Source: Chondrus crispus (Eukaryota > Rhodophyta > Florideophyceae > Gigartinales > Gigartinaceae). From it: a stretch of 64,000 nt of DNA. The position numbers and the translations under genes were made by a program. Location: assembly GCF_000350225.1 (NCBI RefSeq), contig NW_005179032.1, positions 124,001 through 188,000 on the forward strand. Reading direction: 5' to 3'. Of the stretch, positions 1 through 10,145 are shown one piece after another. Position 1 is the stretch's first letter. Each line of letters opens with the position of its first letter. A model generated the notes under the pieces. The model was not told the origin of the DNA. It worked only from the letters and a program-made list of their open reading frames with translations, and did no database searches.

Positions 1-2312
1 TCATCCGGCGATGATGCTTCTGATGTCACTGCATCATTTTCTGCAACTTCCTCATCGATGCTCAAGTTGATTGTGTCATCATCAGTTGAAGCCTCCTTGT
101 TTGTATCCATCGGTTCACCAGAATTGCCTCCCGTGGACTCGTCAAAAGTAACATCTCTGGATACGATCACTTTGTGCAAATCACCATCCCACAACTTGTA
201 AGCTTTCGTATTTTCAGCATACCCTAGAAACATTGCCTCCTTTGCACGGGCATCAAGTTTCTGGATGTTGTGTTTTGGTAATGTATACCAACACTTTGAA
301 CCGAAAACACGCAAATGACCAACATTTGGCACAGATTTCATCCATAAGTGGTATGGGGTCATCTTGGGGGGAATGGCACGTGACGTGACTCGATTTCGAA
401 CGTACACTGCATTGGCAAGTGCTTCTGCCCAGAACCCCTTTGTAACTTTCTTGTGCGCTAGCATGGAGCGCACCAAGTTTACCAAAGTTCTGTTCAGTCG
501 TTCGGCGACGCCATTTTGCTCCGGTGTGTACGCGGTCGTCATTTGATGCTGAGTACCATTTGCAATCAGAAAAGACTTAAACTCCGTGGACAGATACTCA
601 CCACCTCGATCGGTGCGAAGCACTTTGATCTTGCGACCAGTGTGAGTCTGAGCAAGTTGTGCAAACATTTTGTATCGTTCAAATGCTTCTGATTTATGGT
701 GCATAGGGTACACTACTGACCAGTTTGAGTGATCATCTATGAAGGTAATGAAGTACTTGGCACCACCAATGGACTGCACCTCTAAGGGGCCACAAACATC
801 AGAGTGAACTAAGTCTAGACAGAAGTATGCCCGCCTCGAGGACCGCTCTTTTGGGATCACAGCTCGAGTGGCTTTGCCGTAGACGCACGCAGAACATTTT
901 TCAGAGATGCAATCATTGTCAGTATTGTTGATTTTGTTAGCCTCATTACCAAGTAGTCTGACTCCACTTACCACATTGTCACGAATCATCGAAGCAATAC
1001 CTTGAGAATGCACATGTGCAAAGCGCTCATGCCACGTTTGCAGGGTGGCAGCATGTGCAGATCCGATGTCACTGACGATGTCGAGAACGTACAGTTCTCC
1101 AACCAATGTCGCAGTCGCCACTACAGTTGAGCCTCGTCTGATCATGCATTTTCCATTTTCGAACCCAACTTTTAGTCCAAGTTCAGTCATTCGACTGACA
1201 GAGAGCAGAGAGAACGCAAAGTCCGGAACGTGCAATACATCCGTCAACTTGCACGGTTCGATGCGGCCATTCACATTTAACTTCAAGTGAACGTCACCAC
1301 GGCCGGCAACCTTTGCACTAGCCTTGGTTCCCATCTGAACAGAGGCGGATTCAAGTGGCTCATACGTCGCAAACAAAGATCGGTCATATGTAATATGAGC
1401 TGTACAAGCTGAATCTACGAGCCACGAAGGCGACATCTCCAGATCGTTCGTGTGCGAAGCTTTCGACATCAGACATGTGAAGTCGACGCTGTTTACAACC
1501 ATGTCAGGATCAGGTTTCTGTGTGACAAATGCAGATTGTTTCCGCTGAGACATACGCGGTTTATATCCGCTAGGAGGAGCCGGGCGACGCCCATTCAAAT
1601 CCTTTCCCCAGCAGCGGGTTGCCGTATGGCCTGTATGACCGCAGTTCGTGCATTTGTAATCGTTTATGTCCCGATTGTTCGGGGCACAATTAACCAGAGC
1701 CGATGTCTGTGAGGAGCTATACTTCATGTTTGCTCGTTGCTCTTCCTGCAGCAGACGACTTTTCACAAAGTCCAAACTGAATATCTTTTCCTCATTACCG
1801 AGAGCATCAAGTGCAACGATGAGAGCCTCGAAACGGGCAGGCAGACCGTTGAGAACTGCCATGACCATCTCCTTGTCATCGATATTTACGCTCATTGACT
1901 TGAGGATGGCTGCCAGCTGCTTGACACGATTGATGTATGCAAGCACCTTTTCACCGGAAAGCATCTTCACAGTGTAGAACTCACGACGTGCAGCTAGTTT
2001 GTTCAGCAAAGTGTGCCTCTCAAACACTTTGACAATAGCTTCCCACATCTCATGAGCAGTATCAACATCACGTACATGCTCAAGATGCTCATCTGATAGG
2101 GAGAGACCAATCAGTGCTTTAGCTTTACTGTCACCTCTGATCCACTTCTTACGCTCTTCCGCGCGTTCCTCACTTGGAACTCTTCCCTCAACGATGTATT
2201 GGTCAACATCACGTAGAGCAAGCAGAAGTTGTATTTTCTGCTTCCACACGTAGAAGTTGGAGTCCGTCAGTTTGTCGATTCTGATGGATCCTCCTCCTCC
2301 TTGATCTTCCAT
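1..2312 (-). CDS. Ty1/copia gag-pol polyprotein, 5' two thirds (continues off window)
   Basis: From the ATG at 2312 the minus strand stays open for 770 codons to the window edge. In order I read: a copia-type gag (residues about 1-200), a CCHC zinc knuckle CTNCGHTGHTATRC near 219-232, an aspartic protease motif WLVDSACTAH near 297, the pre-integrase zinc-binding region (WHERFAHVH then CISEKCSAC), and the integrase core with D in LVHSDVCGP, D in LRTDRGGEY and E in PEQNGVAERLNR. An acidic linker follows, where copia elements pass into RT. RT and RNase H must lie outside the window. The protease reads DSAC rather than the usual DSGA. The frame has no internal stop, so this is the best-preserved polyprotein here. 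The start is the first ATG, followed at once by gag-like sequence. Confidence 0.9.
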   Translation of the reverse strand, partial: MEDQGGGGSIRIDKLTDSNFYVWKQKIQLLLALRDVDQYIVEGRVPSEERAEERKKWIRGDSKAKALIGLSLSDEHLEHVRDVDTAHEMWEAIVKVFERHTLLNKLAARREFYTVKMLSGEKVLAYINRVKQLAAILKSMSVNIDDKEMVMAVLNGLPARFEALIVALDALGNEEKIFSLDFVKSRLLQEEQRANMKYSSSQTSALVNCAPNNRDINDYKCTNCGHTGHTATRCWGKDLNGRRPAPPSGYKPRMSQRKQSAFVTQKPDPDMVVNSVDFTCLMSKASHTNDLEMSPSWLVDSACTAHITYDRSLFATYEPLESASVQMGTKASAKVAGRGDVHLKLNVNGRIEPCKLTDVLHVPDFAFSLLSVSRMTELGLKVGFENGKCMIRRGSTVVATATLVGELYVLDIVSDIGSAHAATLQTWHERFAHVHSQGIASMIRDNVVSGVRLLGNEANKINNTDNDCISEKCSACVYGKATRAVIPKERSSRRAYFCLDLVHSDVCGPLEVQSIGGAKYFITFIDDHSNWSVVYPMHHKSEAFERYKMFAQLAQTHTGRKIKVLRTDRGGEYLSTEFKSFLIANGTQHQMTTAYTPEQNGVAERLNRTLVNLVRSMLAHKKVTKGFWAEALANAVYVRNRVTSRAIPPKMTPYHLWMKSVPNVGHLRVFGSKCWYTLPKHNIQKLDARAKEAMFLGYAENTKAYKLWDGDLHKVIVSRDVTFDESTGGNSGEPMDTNKEASTDDDTINLSIDEEVAENDAVTSEASSPD

Positions 2313-2484
2313 TTTAGTGCAAATAAACTTTAAGTATTCGAAAATCCGTTCGGGGATCCCAAGCCGTCAACCGATAGTCAACACAATGGCAAGCCCACCC
2401 GTCTAAGAAGTTCGATATGATTACTATGAAGTTGCACTAGGAGAAATTTGCGAACAGATATGTGAATTTATTTGGATGAAATCC
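2313..2484 (-). other. leader between zinc-finger ORF and copia gag
   Basis: These 172 bases separate the zinc-finger stop from the copia ATG. They are AT-rich and contain no reading frame. I could not find a clear LTR end followed by a TGG-type primer binding site, so the copia 5' LTR boundary is unresolved. Confidence 0.4.
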
Positions 2485-3027
2485 CTAACTATTCTGTTCA
2501 CAAACTACCTTTAAGTGTGCGGCACCGTTCTCGTGGCACTTCAGGTGCCCGTGAGACTCAAAGACGCGATTGCAAGGGATACAACGCGGAGTCTCCTTAG
2601 CGTTGGCAACTTGAATGCGATGAGACCTAGACTGAATGTGGTCGTAAAAGGCCTTCGCACTATTGCCACTAACGCCGCACACTTTACAATACCGCTTATA
2701 CCGCGGGCACACCTTACGATTCCTCTTGCGCTCACGCTTAAACTCTTTATCCGCGAGAACAGCCGCTTTCCGAGCAGAAAGTCGATGCGTAGTTCTCTTT
2801 ATTGGTGCGGGAACAGAGCGCGGAATACGAGGAATCCTATAAGGTGCGCAACTCGAGGACGGACCCGGAAGCGCGAGCCGAGGCGAAGGTAGATCTTCAG
2901 GCTCAAGCACCTCAACGGATACGACCTCCGATGTCCGAACCGTTCGACCGGTGACCAGCTTCCCAGGCACAGAGCGCACCGGTACTAATTCCAGATCTAA
3001 CACAACCCCGTCAAAACAGGTATTCAC
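2485..3027 (-). CDS. small protein with two U1-type C2H2 zinc fingers
   Basis: A 180-residue ORF. Finger 1 uses C114, C117, H130, H136 and finger 2 uses C149, C152, H165, H171. Both have the spacing C-x2-C-x12-H-x5-H of U1/matrin/jaz-type fingers, which in known families often bind RNA or double-stranded RNA. A strongly basic stretch rich in K and R (about 95-112) precedes finger 1. The first 90 residues are Pro/Ser-rich without a recognisable fold. It lies directly upstream of, and on the same strand as, the copia polyprotein. It could be an extra ORF of that element, a fragment of another element, or a small host gene. The paired, correctly spaced fingers argue against chance; the exact function is unknown. 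Confidence 0.6.
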   Translation of the reverse strand: MNTCFDGVVLDLELVPVRSVPGKLVTGRTVRTSEVVSVEVLEPEDLPSPRLALPGPSSSCAPYRIPRIPRSVPAPIKRTTHRLSARKAAVLADKEFKRERKRNRKVCPRYKRYCKVCGVSGNSAKAFYDHIQSRSHRIQVANAKETPRCIPCNRVFESHGHLKCHENGAAHLKVVCEQNS

Positions 3028-3095
3028 AATAAGGAATATGAAGATAATCGTCAGTAACAGATTTTGGAATTATTGCTCTTAAGAACCACCAAAAC

Positions 3096-3515
3096 GTGCA
3101 AAGACAATCACTTAGATGTGTAGGAAATGGAAAGAAACTCAAAACTTACTTTGCATTAGAGAACGAAGAAAAACCAAATGCGAGATTGACGACGACGGCG
3201 ATAGCGGGAGCGGAAACGAAGACGAAGACCAAAGACAGAGACAGCAGCAAGAACCACAGCAAGAACGAAAGCCAAACCAAGAACGAAGACAACGAAGACA
3301 GCGGTGGCGATGACCAAAACCAATTCACACAATAGAGCAAGAACGACAGCAGCAGCGAAAACCAAAACCAAGAACGACGGCAAGAACGAGAGCGACAACG
3401 ACAGCGAGAAGACCAGCGGAAAGAACGACGAGAAACGGCAGCGAAAACGACAGCGACAACGACGGCAGAAACAACGGAACGAGAACGACAGACTCATACA
3501 GTGAAACGACAGCGA
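3096..3515 (+). repeat. purine-rich low-complexity tract
   Basis: From about 3120 to 3505 the plus strand is almost entirely A, G and C, built of variants of AAGAACGA, GACAACGA and CAGCGA with very few T. It opens several frames on both strands that encode only Lys/Asn/Glu/Asp or Ser/Phe/Arg runs. I regard these as composition artefacts, not genes. Confidence 0.75.
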
Positions 3516-4789
3516 GGGACTGGGCCCATAACCTGATGGTAGGTTCGGAGGGGCAAGGGAAAGAAGGAGGGCAGGTTGATGTGTGTGAGTGAAGGAGTTG
3601 GTACCGAGGTTTACTTTGAAGCCGTTTTCCTGCGATACTTATACACTTCGAGTGCTACACTATCGCTCCACTCCGACTCCCAGTAAACCATACTCTACTA
3701 TGCGCGACCAAGCGCGGTCCTCTTGTGGCCCGACCATACTGTTCGATTTCCACCTTACGAATCGATTCGTAACTATTAGCTCACAACTATTTCTACACAT
3801 TCCAAATGACTGTAAACCATGGCCCTATGCATGCAACTGTTTCACACCTTACTAATCTGCATCCAGTCATGCCAGACTTCATTGTTGTGCAACGAACAAC
3901 TTGGCACTTGTCTATTTCCAACAACGCAAACGTCTTTCATATCACAATCGCCATACGTATCCTTGTTTCTCACCTTACTAATTTCGCCAAGCACTGTCAT
4001 ACAATTATGGCAAGTTATAACAATGTGCATCCAGACTTTCTACACAACTCACATGAGAATACATGTAAATCACACGAGTACTGTCATGAACTTGCATCCA
4101 ACGGCGCACCATGACGAGAGCACAGTGCAACGGCGCGTGCTCACGCAAGACTCGCATACAGCGTGACGCGTACACAGAATAATCGCACAACTGTATTCCT
4201 CTCGCGAGAAGTACTTGTTGTACTTTTGATTCACATGTACTGTACTCGGACACGCGCAGGATCGCAAACAGTCTGACACTGTAAAACTGTAAACCCTCAT
4301 GTGCATACACCTGGATGCGTGTACATGTGTACGTACACGAATCCACCTGGCGACGTGTACATGTGTACACGGCATACATCTGTCCCGCCCGGGGGCCCCA
4401 TGCAATTACCCATTACAACCATGGCAAACCACTTGAAACCCCCAAAACAACGTAATTATGGCATATACAGGCCATTTAAAGTACATCACAAGGCCAATGA
4501 CGCACACGTGGACAACGCTCGACCAATAGATTTGCAGCATTAGACCTGAGGGCCAATAGAATTGCAGTATTTCCTGTGTAGTCTATAGTACTACGGGCCA
4601 AGGTTCCACTTGGCAAAACTATGCAAATTTGCATGACCCTCCGAGAGGCCACTTTCGTCCCCGGAACCCCAAAATCTGGGATTTTACACATGTCATGTCG
4701 TGATATGGGTAAGAGCGCCCGGACCGTCCAGTCATGTACACGTGTCGCTCGATTTTGACCTTTTCAGATAACAGCATGTGGTCGCACAT
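3516..4789. other. intergenic, no gene recognised
   Basis: No supported coding sequence. Short degenerate repeats occur (two copies of CACCTTACTAAT near 3845 and 3973; two copies of GTGTACATGTGTAC-like palindromes between 4318 and 4370). A fragment of a copia LTR could lie here, since one copia element starts below it and a copia remnant lies above it, but I could not define LTR ends. Confidence 0.4.
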
Positions 4790-5451
4790 TTTCAATATAC
4801 TGTGTCCTTTATGTCTCCGTGAACAAAGGCTGTTCTGATTTCAATCTGGTGTATGCAGAACCCCTTCTGAATGGCGACTGTCAGCGCCACGCGCACGGAA
4901 CTGAAATCGACCACAAGTGCATAGGTCTATGGTACGTTATCCTGCATGAATCCCTTGACGACAAGTCTCGCTTTGTACTGCCCAATCCTTCCATCGTCGG
5001 TGAGCTTTTTTTGAAAACAAACCGGGTTGGTAACACTTTCATGTCAGGCTTTCTCATACATACACTCCAAGTGTTGTGCTTGTGCAGGGACTCAAGCTCG
5101 GATCTTATGGCCGCAATCCACCTGTCTGAATTACTCAGAGACATTGCTTCTTTGATGCTTGACGGTTCAAAGAGATGCTGATTGGTCGCAACGTTTGCAG
5201 TTCCCGGTTCCCAGAAGCTCACCTGCTTTTGGACTTTATCTGGATAGTGCCTCATGGTATCTGCACGAATGTCTTCTGTACCCTAGGTATGGGCGTCGCG
5301 TAGGGAGTGGTTTGTGTCTGCATTGCTGGTATTGTTACCAGGATGGTACGTCAAGGCATCAATTTCCATCGATGGAAGGCCGGGGTCCCCAGACGCGGGG
5401 TTGTCATTTTCACCTTAATGTGGTCTTGCCTGGATCTCCTCATCAGAGTGT
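4790..5451 (-). pseudogene. Ty1/copia reverse transcriptase fragment
   Basis: On the minus strand the sequence reads the start of a copia RT domain: SSIKEAM, WIAAIRSELESLHKHNTW, then KVLPTRFVFK. After a frameshift near 4970 it continues KARLVV and VDFSSVRVAL, ending with a TAFVHGDIKDTVY motif, the counterpart of the usual TAFLNGDL. Stops occur on both sides and the left end decays near 4790. On the right the fragment stops exactly where the B1 LTR begins, so B1 probably inserted into it. It cannot be the RT of the copia element at 1-2312, because that element's RT must lie beyond the left edge. Confidence 0.8.
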
Positions 5452-6132
5452 TGCATAAACACCCCCAGCGATAGGGGTGTATGCACAGTTCGACCGAGAT
5501 CCTTGTCGATCGGGAAGACGGGGGTGAAGCGGGACACCAGCTAACGGCACCGGGCAGCGGGCCCGGGTAGCGTGGTAGAGCGGGAACGGGAAGGAGGCGG
5601 GCACGCGCGAGCGGTTCGACGCCTCGACGCCCCGGCGCGGTACTGGGTAACGATCCAGTACCGACGGGCGGAGGCGGAGCCGGCTCGTGGGCGTGCCGCG
5701 CGCGTCCTCAACCAACGCTCGGTACCGCTCTAAGGTAGTTATCGAGCGCTACCTTAGAATAAGCCGGACGTCGGTCCTTGACGGTTGGTGGGTGACAAGT
5801 CCGTGCTTGCCCTCCTCCACCGCCGCCGGTCCGCTTCATATTTAATATACAAAACAATCTATAACACTACAGTACCGAAGTACTGTAGTGGACTACTGTA
5901 GTACAGATCGGACCGTACTGTAATACTGTCAGCCATCGTGGCTGACGGTACACGTGTGTGCGCGCGCTTCCGTCCCGTGTGGTACACGTGTGCACTTGTG
6001 CACGCGTGCGCCCTGTACCCGAGGGGTACACGTGGTCACGCGAGGTAGTACTGTAGAGCATCGGGCTCTACAGTATTGGATCCCGTTGTTGATCTAATCT
6101 AACTAAAAAGCCCCAGGGGGGGTTATACTGCA
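5452..6132 (-). repeat. LTR of gypsy element B1
   Basis: Ends form an imperfect terminal inverted repeat: TGCATAAACACCCCC at the left and GGGGGGTTATACTGCA at the right, so the LTR read on the minus strand starts TG and ends CA. A polypurine tract lies immediately upstream on the minus strand. The U3/R portion carries three CACGTG hexamers (5951, 5985, 6029) and several GTACTGTA palindromes. The length, 681 bp, matches the 670-bp LTR of B2 whose ends (TGTAGTATAA) are related. The five bases outside the left end are AGTGT; no partner duplication was found because the other end of the element is missing. Confidence 0.6.
5865..5890. repeat. perfect palindrome in B1 LTR
   Basis: CACTACAGTAC and GTACTGTAGTG are perfect inverted arms of 11 bp around a CGAA loop. 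It may fold in DNA or RNA; further GTACTGTA and GTAGTAC pieces follow within 60 bp. Confidence 0.85.
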
Positions 6133-6147
6133 CGGCCCCTCCTTAAG
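6133..6147 (-). other. polypurine tract of B1
   Basis: On the minus strand CTTAAGGAGGGGCCG directly precedes the LTR start TGCAGTATAAC. This is the expected place and composition for the plus-strand primer site. The same 14-base core recurs at the pol stop of B1 (33382-33395). Confidence 0.65.
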
Positions 6148-6307
6148 TGGGGACGCCCGCGTCCACGGGTGCTTGTAGAGAGGTTCGTACTTCCCCGATC
6201 CGCCCGGAGTTCCGTGGACCGTTGCTCCGTCTCTCCTTCCGCTGTCCGTCTACGCCCCGTCCTTTCTTTTTCGTTCTCACCCACGCGGTCCCTTCGTTGA
6301 TCATCCT

Positions 6308-7649
6308 TTATCCCCGCGATAGTATTGAGGTCTTCTCCTCTCCGTTTGCGTGTTTTCGAAGCAATCTTTTCTGTGCGTCCGTGTGGCTTTCCCCTGGGTT
6401 CGGAGAATTGTCCCTGCTTACGGGCCTCGGGGTCCTGTGCGTCCTCCCTACGTTTTCTACGGCGCAGTCACCGAACTTTGCCGTGGAAACCCAATCGTGT
6501 ACCTCCCGTGTCACTGCCTTTCTGATATTATCGACAATTTCCGTAAACTTGGTGATCGTCGGTAGCTACCACACGGTAGTCGATGCCAACGTGGTCATAC
6601 TGTGCTGCGGGAGGCAGGGGAATGCTTCAGGAAAAGGGGATGTCCTCCTTTGGCTCTCGATTGTACCCTGGCATCATCTGCGATAACTGCGCAATTCGTA
6701 TCTATATCCTCCTTGCTCTCTGCGCTGTCGGAAGCATGATCCGGGTCTGATGCGAAAGCCTCATCATCTGGCGCATGCGCCTTATCATACTCCTCCTATC
6801 ATTATTACCGTGGGCGTCCGGAAGCTCAAAGCCACCATCGAAGGCATCCCCACAAGCGCAGAGATTTCTCTTGTTCGCCGTTGACCTCGGCCTTCTTGAT
6901 GATGCAATATCACGACGCCCGCCGGCCTCAGTATAGGCATAACAACAAGGCAAGAATCTTGAACGTGATATGAAACTTCAACATATAGGGTGTATGCGGT
7001 GCTCTCCCCTGCTCGGCCAGATCCATCATGAAAGCATCCGCCTGGTGGTGAGGCAGCACGAGTTGTGTGCGGTACGAGGGCGCGTGTGCCCCTCCGACGG
7101 GTACTGGGGGATGACGCGCCGCCAGCCTGCCTTGCCGTCTATGGCGTGGCGCGCGTGCGCCCCTCACTCACAAGTAATGCTCGCGCACTGTGTCCTGCAT
7201 TGCTGTACTTCCCCCAAAATTTCCCTAATTTTTGAGCACGCCGGTGACTTGGGGCCGGCGCGCATGCGGGCGGAGGCGGTTTGCTCAGAATCGCGTGCAG
7301 CGTCGACAAGTCTCAGCCCGGCCCCCTCTTCTTGCGCTGCATCTGGGCCTCTGTATCGACGGCGTACATCCTGTACATGCGCGAAACGACCTCCATTTTC
7401 TACGGTGGACTTGCTGCATCAGTATCACTCACCAGCCTTGTTTCGCCGTGACGCCCGCTAACACATCTGTCGCAGCTGCCAATTCCTCCCCCTTCTTTCT
7501 CTTTCCGCCATCCGTCACTGTGCCGGCGGCAAACGCATGCGCTCAGCAGCACCCGTCGGCGCGCGCGCCCTCCTTGCGACCAGGCGTCGGATTCTCTTCT
7601 GGTGCGGCCGATATGGCTGTAAACGGTGTCGCGATCGGCTTCTGCTTGC
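6308..7649 (-). pseudogene. decayed unrecognised ORF, distal part (3' region of B1)
   Basis: Several minus-strand segments look coding but change frame repeatedly. A frame from 30837 stays open through the A1 insertion point and on to 7400. Another segment near 6600-6800 is acidic and reads PDDEAFASDPDHASDSAESK. A basic segment covers 6308-6514. I recognise no domain. The stretch lies between pol and the 3' LTR of B1 in the sense orientation, unlike the antisense genes of family A and B2. Non-coding remnant sequence remains possible. Confidence 0.35.
7645..7649. repeat. target site duplication of A1, left copy
   Basis: CTTGC directly precedes the LTR start TGTAGTGCAAT at 7650. The identical pentamer follows the far LTR at 30315-30319. 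Five bases is the usual duplication for gypsy integrases. Confidence 0.9.
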
Positions 7650-8697
7650 TGTAGTGCAATACGCACCTGAAAAGGGGGGTGAAAAGAAAGTAAAATATTT
7701 GGATATGAAAAGTAGTCTGGGTTGGGGGACACGCGTGTGAATAATTGCACAGTTTAAATTTTTAATTATTTTATTTTATTTAGTTAATTAGTTGGCATTA
7801 ATTTTGTTGACACTAGATCAGATCTAGGATCTAGCGCCACGAGCTACTGTAGTGGCTCCGGCGGGGCGATATGTACCTTAGCCCTCTGACGACCAAGTCA
7901 GTAAAGGTAACCCGAGTTGCCAGAGTTGAATATCGCCTTGGTCGAAGTCCGTCTTTCCCAAGACGCTCCCTTTTACCACAGATTACGTTATCCTTTGCGC
8001 TCGGGGGTTCCCCTTTTCTTTTTCCTTTATTTCCCTATTCTTTTCTACCTCTACCTCTATATTTCCCTTAATTGTGTTGCTTCCACTGGAGTTGGTTGCG
8101 ACCGATCCGGTGTAGGTGCTTTAGCCATCGGGCAACACGTTGTGTGGCGCTGCTACTGTTTCAAGTTCCGTCAGAAAGCTGTTGTAACGACGCCTCCGTC
8201 GAAGGCCTTACTGTATAAGACAGAGTTGGTACCACCTACCGCGATTGCAATCGCGCTGGTGAGGGTTTTTTTAGCTATCGGGCAACACGTCGGTAGTAGC
8301 GTTGCTACACGGTTACGATCCCGTCGGGTAGTGCTAAACAAGCCCCCGTCGAAGACCTTGAGTTATACGCATGGGGTTGAAGACGCTCGTCGAGCATTGG
8401 CCTTACAACCCAGCGAATCGCGGTTACATTCCCGTAGACAAGCCCAACCCGCACTCGCCGAGCACTCAAGTCTTCACAAGTCTCTACCACCATTTTCCTC
8501 CCGGGACGGGCATCTTTCCTTACCCCCCCCCCCGTCGGAGTGGAGCTACCGTGGGCCGCAAGCCCACATAAAGGGAAAGGAAGTCCCGAGCGCCTCGTAG
8601 CGCATGCCATCGGCAGTGGTTGTTGCTGTTGCTGTGTTGGTTCTTTTTGTTTGACTGTCAGAATGTGTTCGCGGCCTGCCAGGCACATTGCACTACA
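7650..8697 (+). repeat. 5' LTR of A1
   Basis: 1048 bp with 11-bp inverted ends TGTAGTGCAAT and ATTGCACTACA. U3 is AT-rich near the left end. The right half holds two related modules containing ATCGGGCAACACGT (about 8126 and 8277), i.e. an internal duplication with a period of roughly 150 bp. It pairs with 29273-30314. Confidence 0.92.
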
Positions 8698-8701
8698 AAA
8701 G

Positions 8702-8948
8702 TGGTCTCCCGACGTAGATTTTTGTTGACGACAGTCTCAGTCTGAAGACGCACTACAAAAGTGGTCTCCCGACCTAGAATTGTTTGGTGTACAGGAGACC
8801 TGATCAAGAATTTTGCCTGCGAAAGTCCCGGTCTGGAGACGCACTACAAAAGTGGTCTCCCGATCTAGATTTTTGTCTACAGCAAACCAGACCTAGAATT
8901 GTGTCGACGACAGCCTCGGTCTGGAGTTGTACTACGAAAGTGGTGTGG
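8702..8948 (+). other. primer binding site and tandem copies of it
   Basis: Four bases after the LTR comes TGGTCTCCCGACGTAG (8702-8717), starting with the TGG expected opposite a tRNA CCA end. Nearly the same sequence recurs at 8762-8777 and 8853-8868, each preceded by GCACTACAAAAG, a copy of the LTR end plus spacer. A degenerate fourth copy lies at 8941. Element A2 has the matching site at 48194-48209. The priming tRNA would end CTAGGTCGGGAGACCA; I cannot assign its amino acid. Confidence 0.7.
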
Positions 8949-9010
8949 GTAACGGAGTCTCTTTTTTATTTTTTGTTTGTAATTTTTTTGTAGGTTCGCT
9001 CGTACGAGCG

Positions 9011-9905
9011 ATGTCGACAAGCGCCCCCGGGGACGTCGGTCCCGGGGCGAGTAGGAGCCGATCGGCCAGGGCGTCGAGGATTCTGGGAGGTCCTCGCACC
9101 CGAAGCCAGGCCAATACGGCCACGGATCCGAAGGTCAAGAATCCCCGACGGGGATTGAAGCCGACAAGGATAGCCTATCCTACAGGTTCGAGAAGATGGG
9201 TGAGGAAATTCGCCAAGAGATGACGAAAAATCTCGAGGCTGAATTAGACCTCGTTCGGAAGCAACTGAAGTTGCAAGCATCCGAGTTCCACACCGTTTTA
9301 GGAGAGCTGTTGGCTCGAGTGGATCTCGTCGAGAAGGAGCGAGGTGAGGGGAGCGACGGTCTGGAGCCGGACGTCCTAGCTTCGTTGAAAATTTCAGTCA
9401 AGGACGCAAGGCGCGACGCGAATCAAGCCTTGGAGTCCTTAGGTAAATTTAGAAGCAGTATCGACGACAGGTTTGACTGCGCCGCTCATAGTCTCAAGGA
9501 CCTTGAACAGGTCGCCGGGCAAGAGCCGCTCCCCACGGGTAGAGAAGGGGACCGTCGATCGAAGAAGGACAAGGCCGCTGTGCAGCGGAGTTCCAAGTCG
9601 AATACTTCGAAGAAGAATCTGCGACGCCGGAGCAAGAGTCGCTGTAGTGACGAGCCGGAGGACCAACACTCAATGGCCGAGTCGAATGGCCCTTCCGAAG
9701 ATGGTGACGACGGTTCGTCGAACCATGCCAGCGATTCCGAACATCGTTCAGAGGAAGGAAAAGGAATTTCGCAGGGCAAGAAAATCACCTCCAGACGGGG
9801 CGGGGTCACTTCGTCCGCCTCGCGGAGAGACAAGGACGCTGAGCCAGAGGACGTCGCAGCGCGACGAGGGCCGTGATGGGAGGAGTTGGAGGAGCTGAAT
9901 CCGAC
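9011..9905 (+). pseudogene. gypsy A1 gag, N-terminal part
   Basis: Starts MSTSAPGDVGPGASRS, matching the gag start of A2 at 48050 (minus). After a frameshift near 9150 the frame at 9196-9876 encodes a heptad-rich, probably coiled-coil segment (LEAELDLVRKQLKLQASEF), then a basic/acidic Ser-rich linker with RRRSKSR. It ends at EELEELNPT, the point where A2 gag continues into its capsid-like part. At 9905/9906 the LTR of B2 begins, so B2 interrupted gag here. The rest of gag resumes at 18788 after a deletion. Confidence 0.8.
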
Positions 9906-10145
9906 TGTGGGATAAATCCTCTCCGCCCTGGGTTGGGTGAGAGGCGGAGGCTTGAGCGAGGGAGCACGCGGCGTGGACGCGACGCGCTAATTGAACCGAT
10001 CGGACGAGCTCGCGAAAAGGGAGTGGCTCACTGGCCGGTTACGCGCAGTCGCCCCGTGGTGCGTGAACGGGAGCGACTGGTAACGGGTTAGAAGCCAGCG
10101 CGCGCGATAGACAACCGAAACGGACGTATATAGGCGCGAAAGGGA

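Noticed and set aside
3156-3497. Phe/Ser/Arg-rich minus frame
   Set aside because: Complement of the purine-rich low-complexity tract.
6147-6686. 179-codon plus frame starting beside the B1 polypurine tract, a candidate antisense gene for B1
   Set aside because: None of the four conserved blocks is present and the opposite strand looks more protein-like.
8689-8948. Possible CRISPR-like array
   Set aside because: Three spaced repeats of the LTR end and primer site in a eukaryotic retroelement; spacing is irregular (60, 91, 88 bp) and there is no leader or cas gene.
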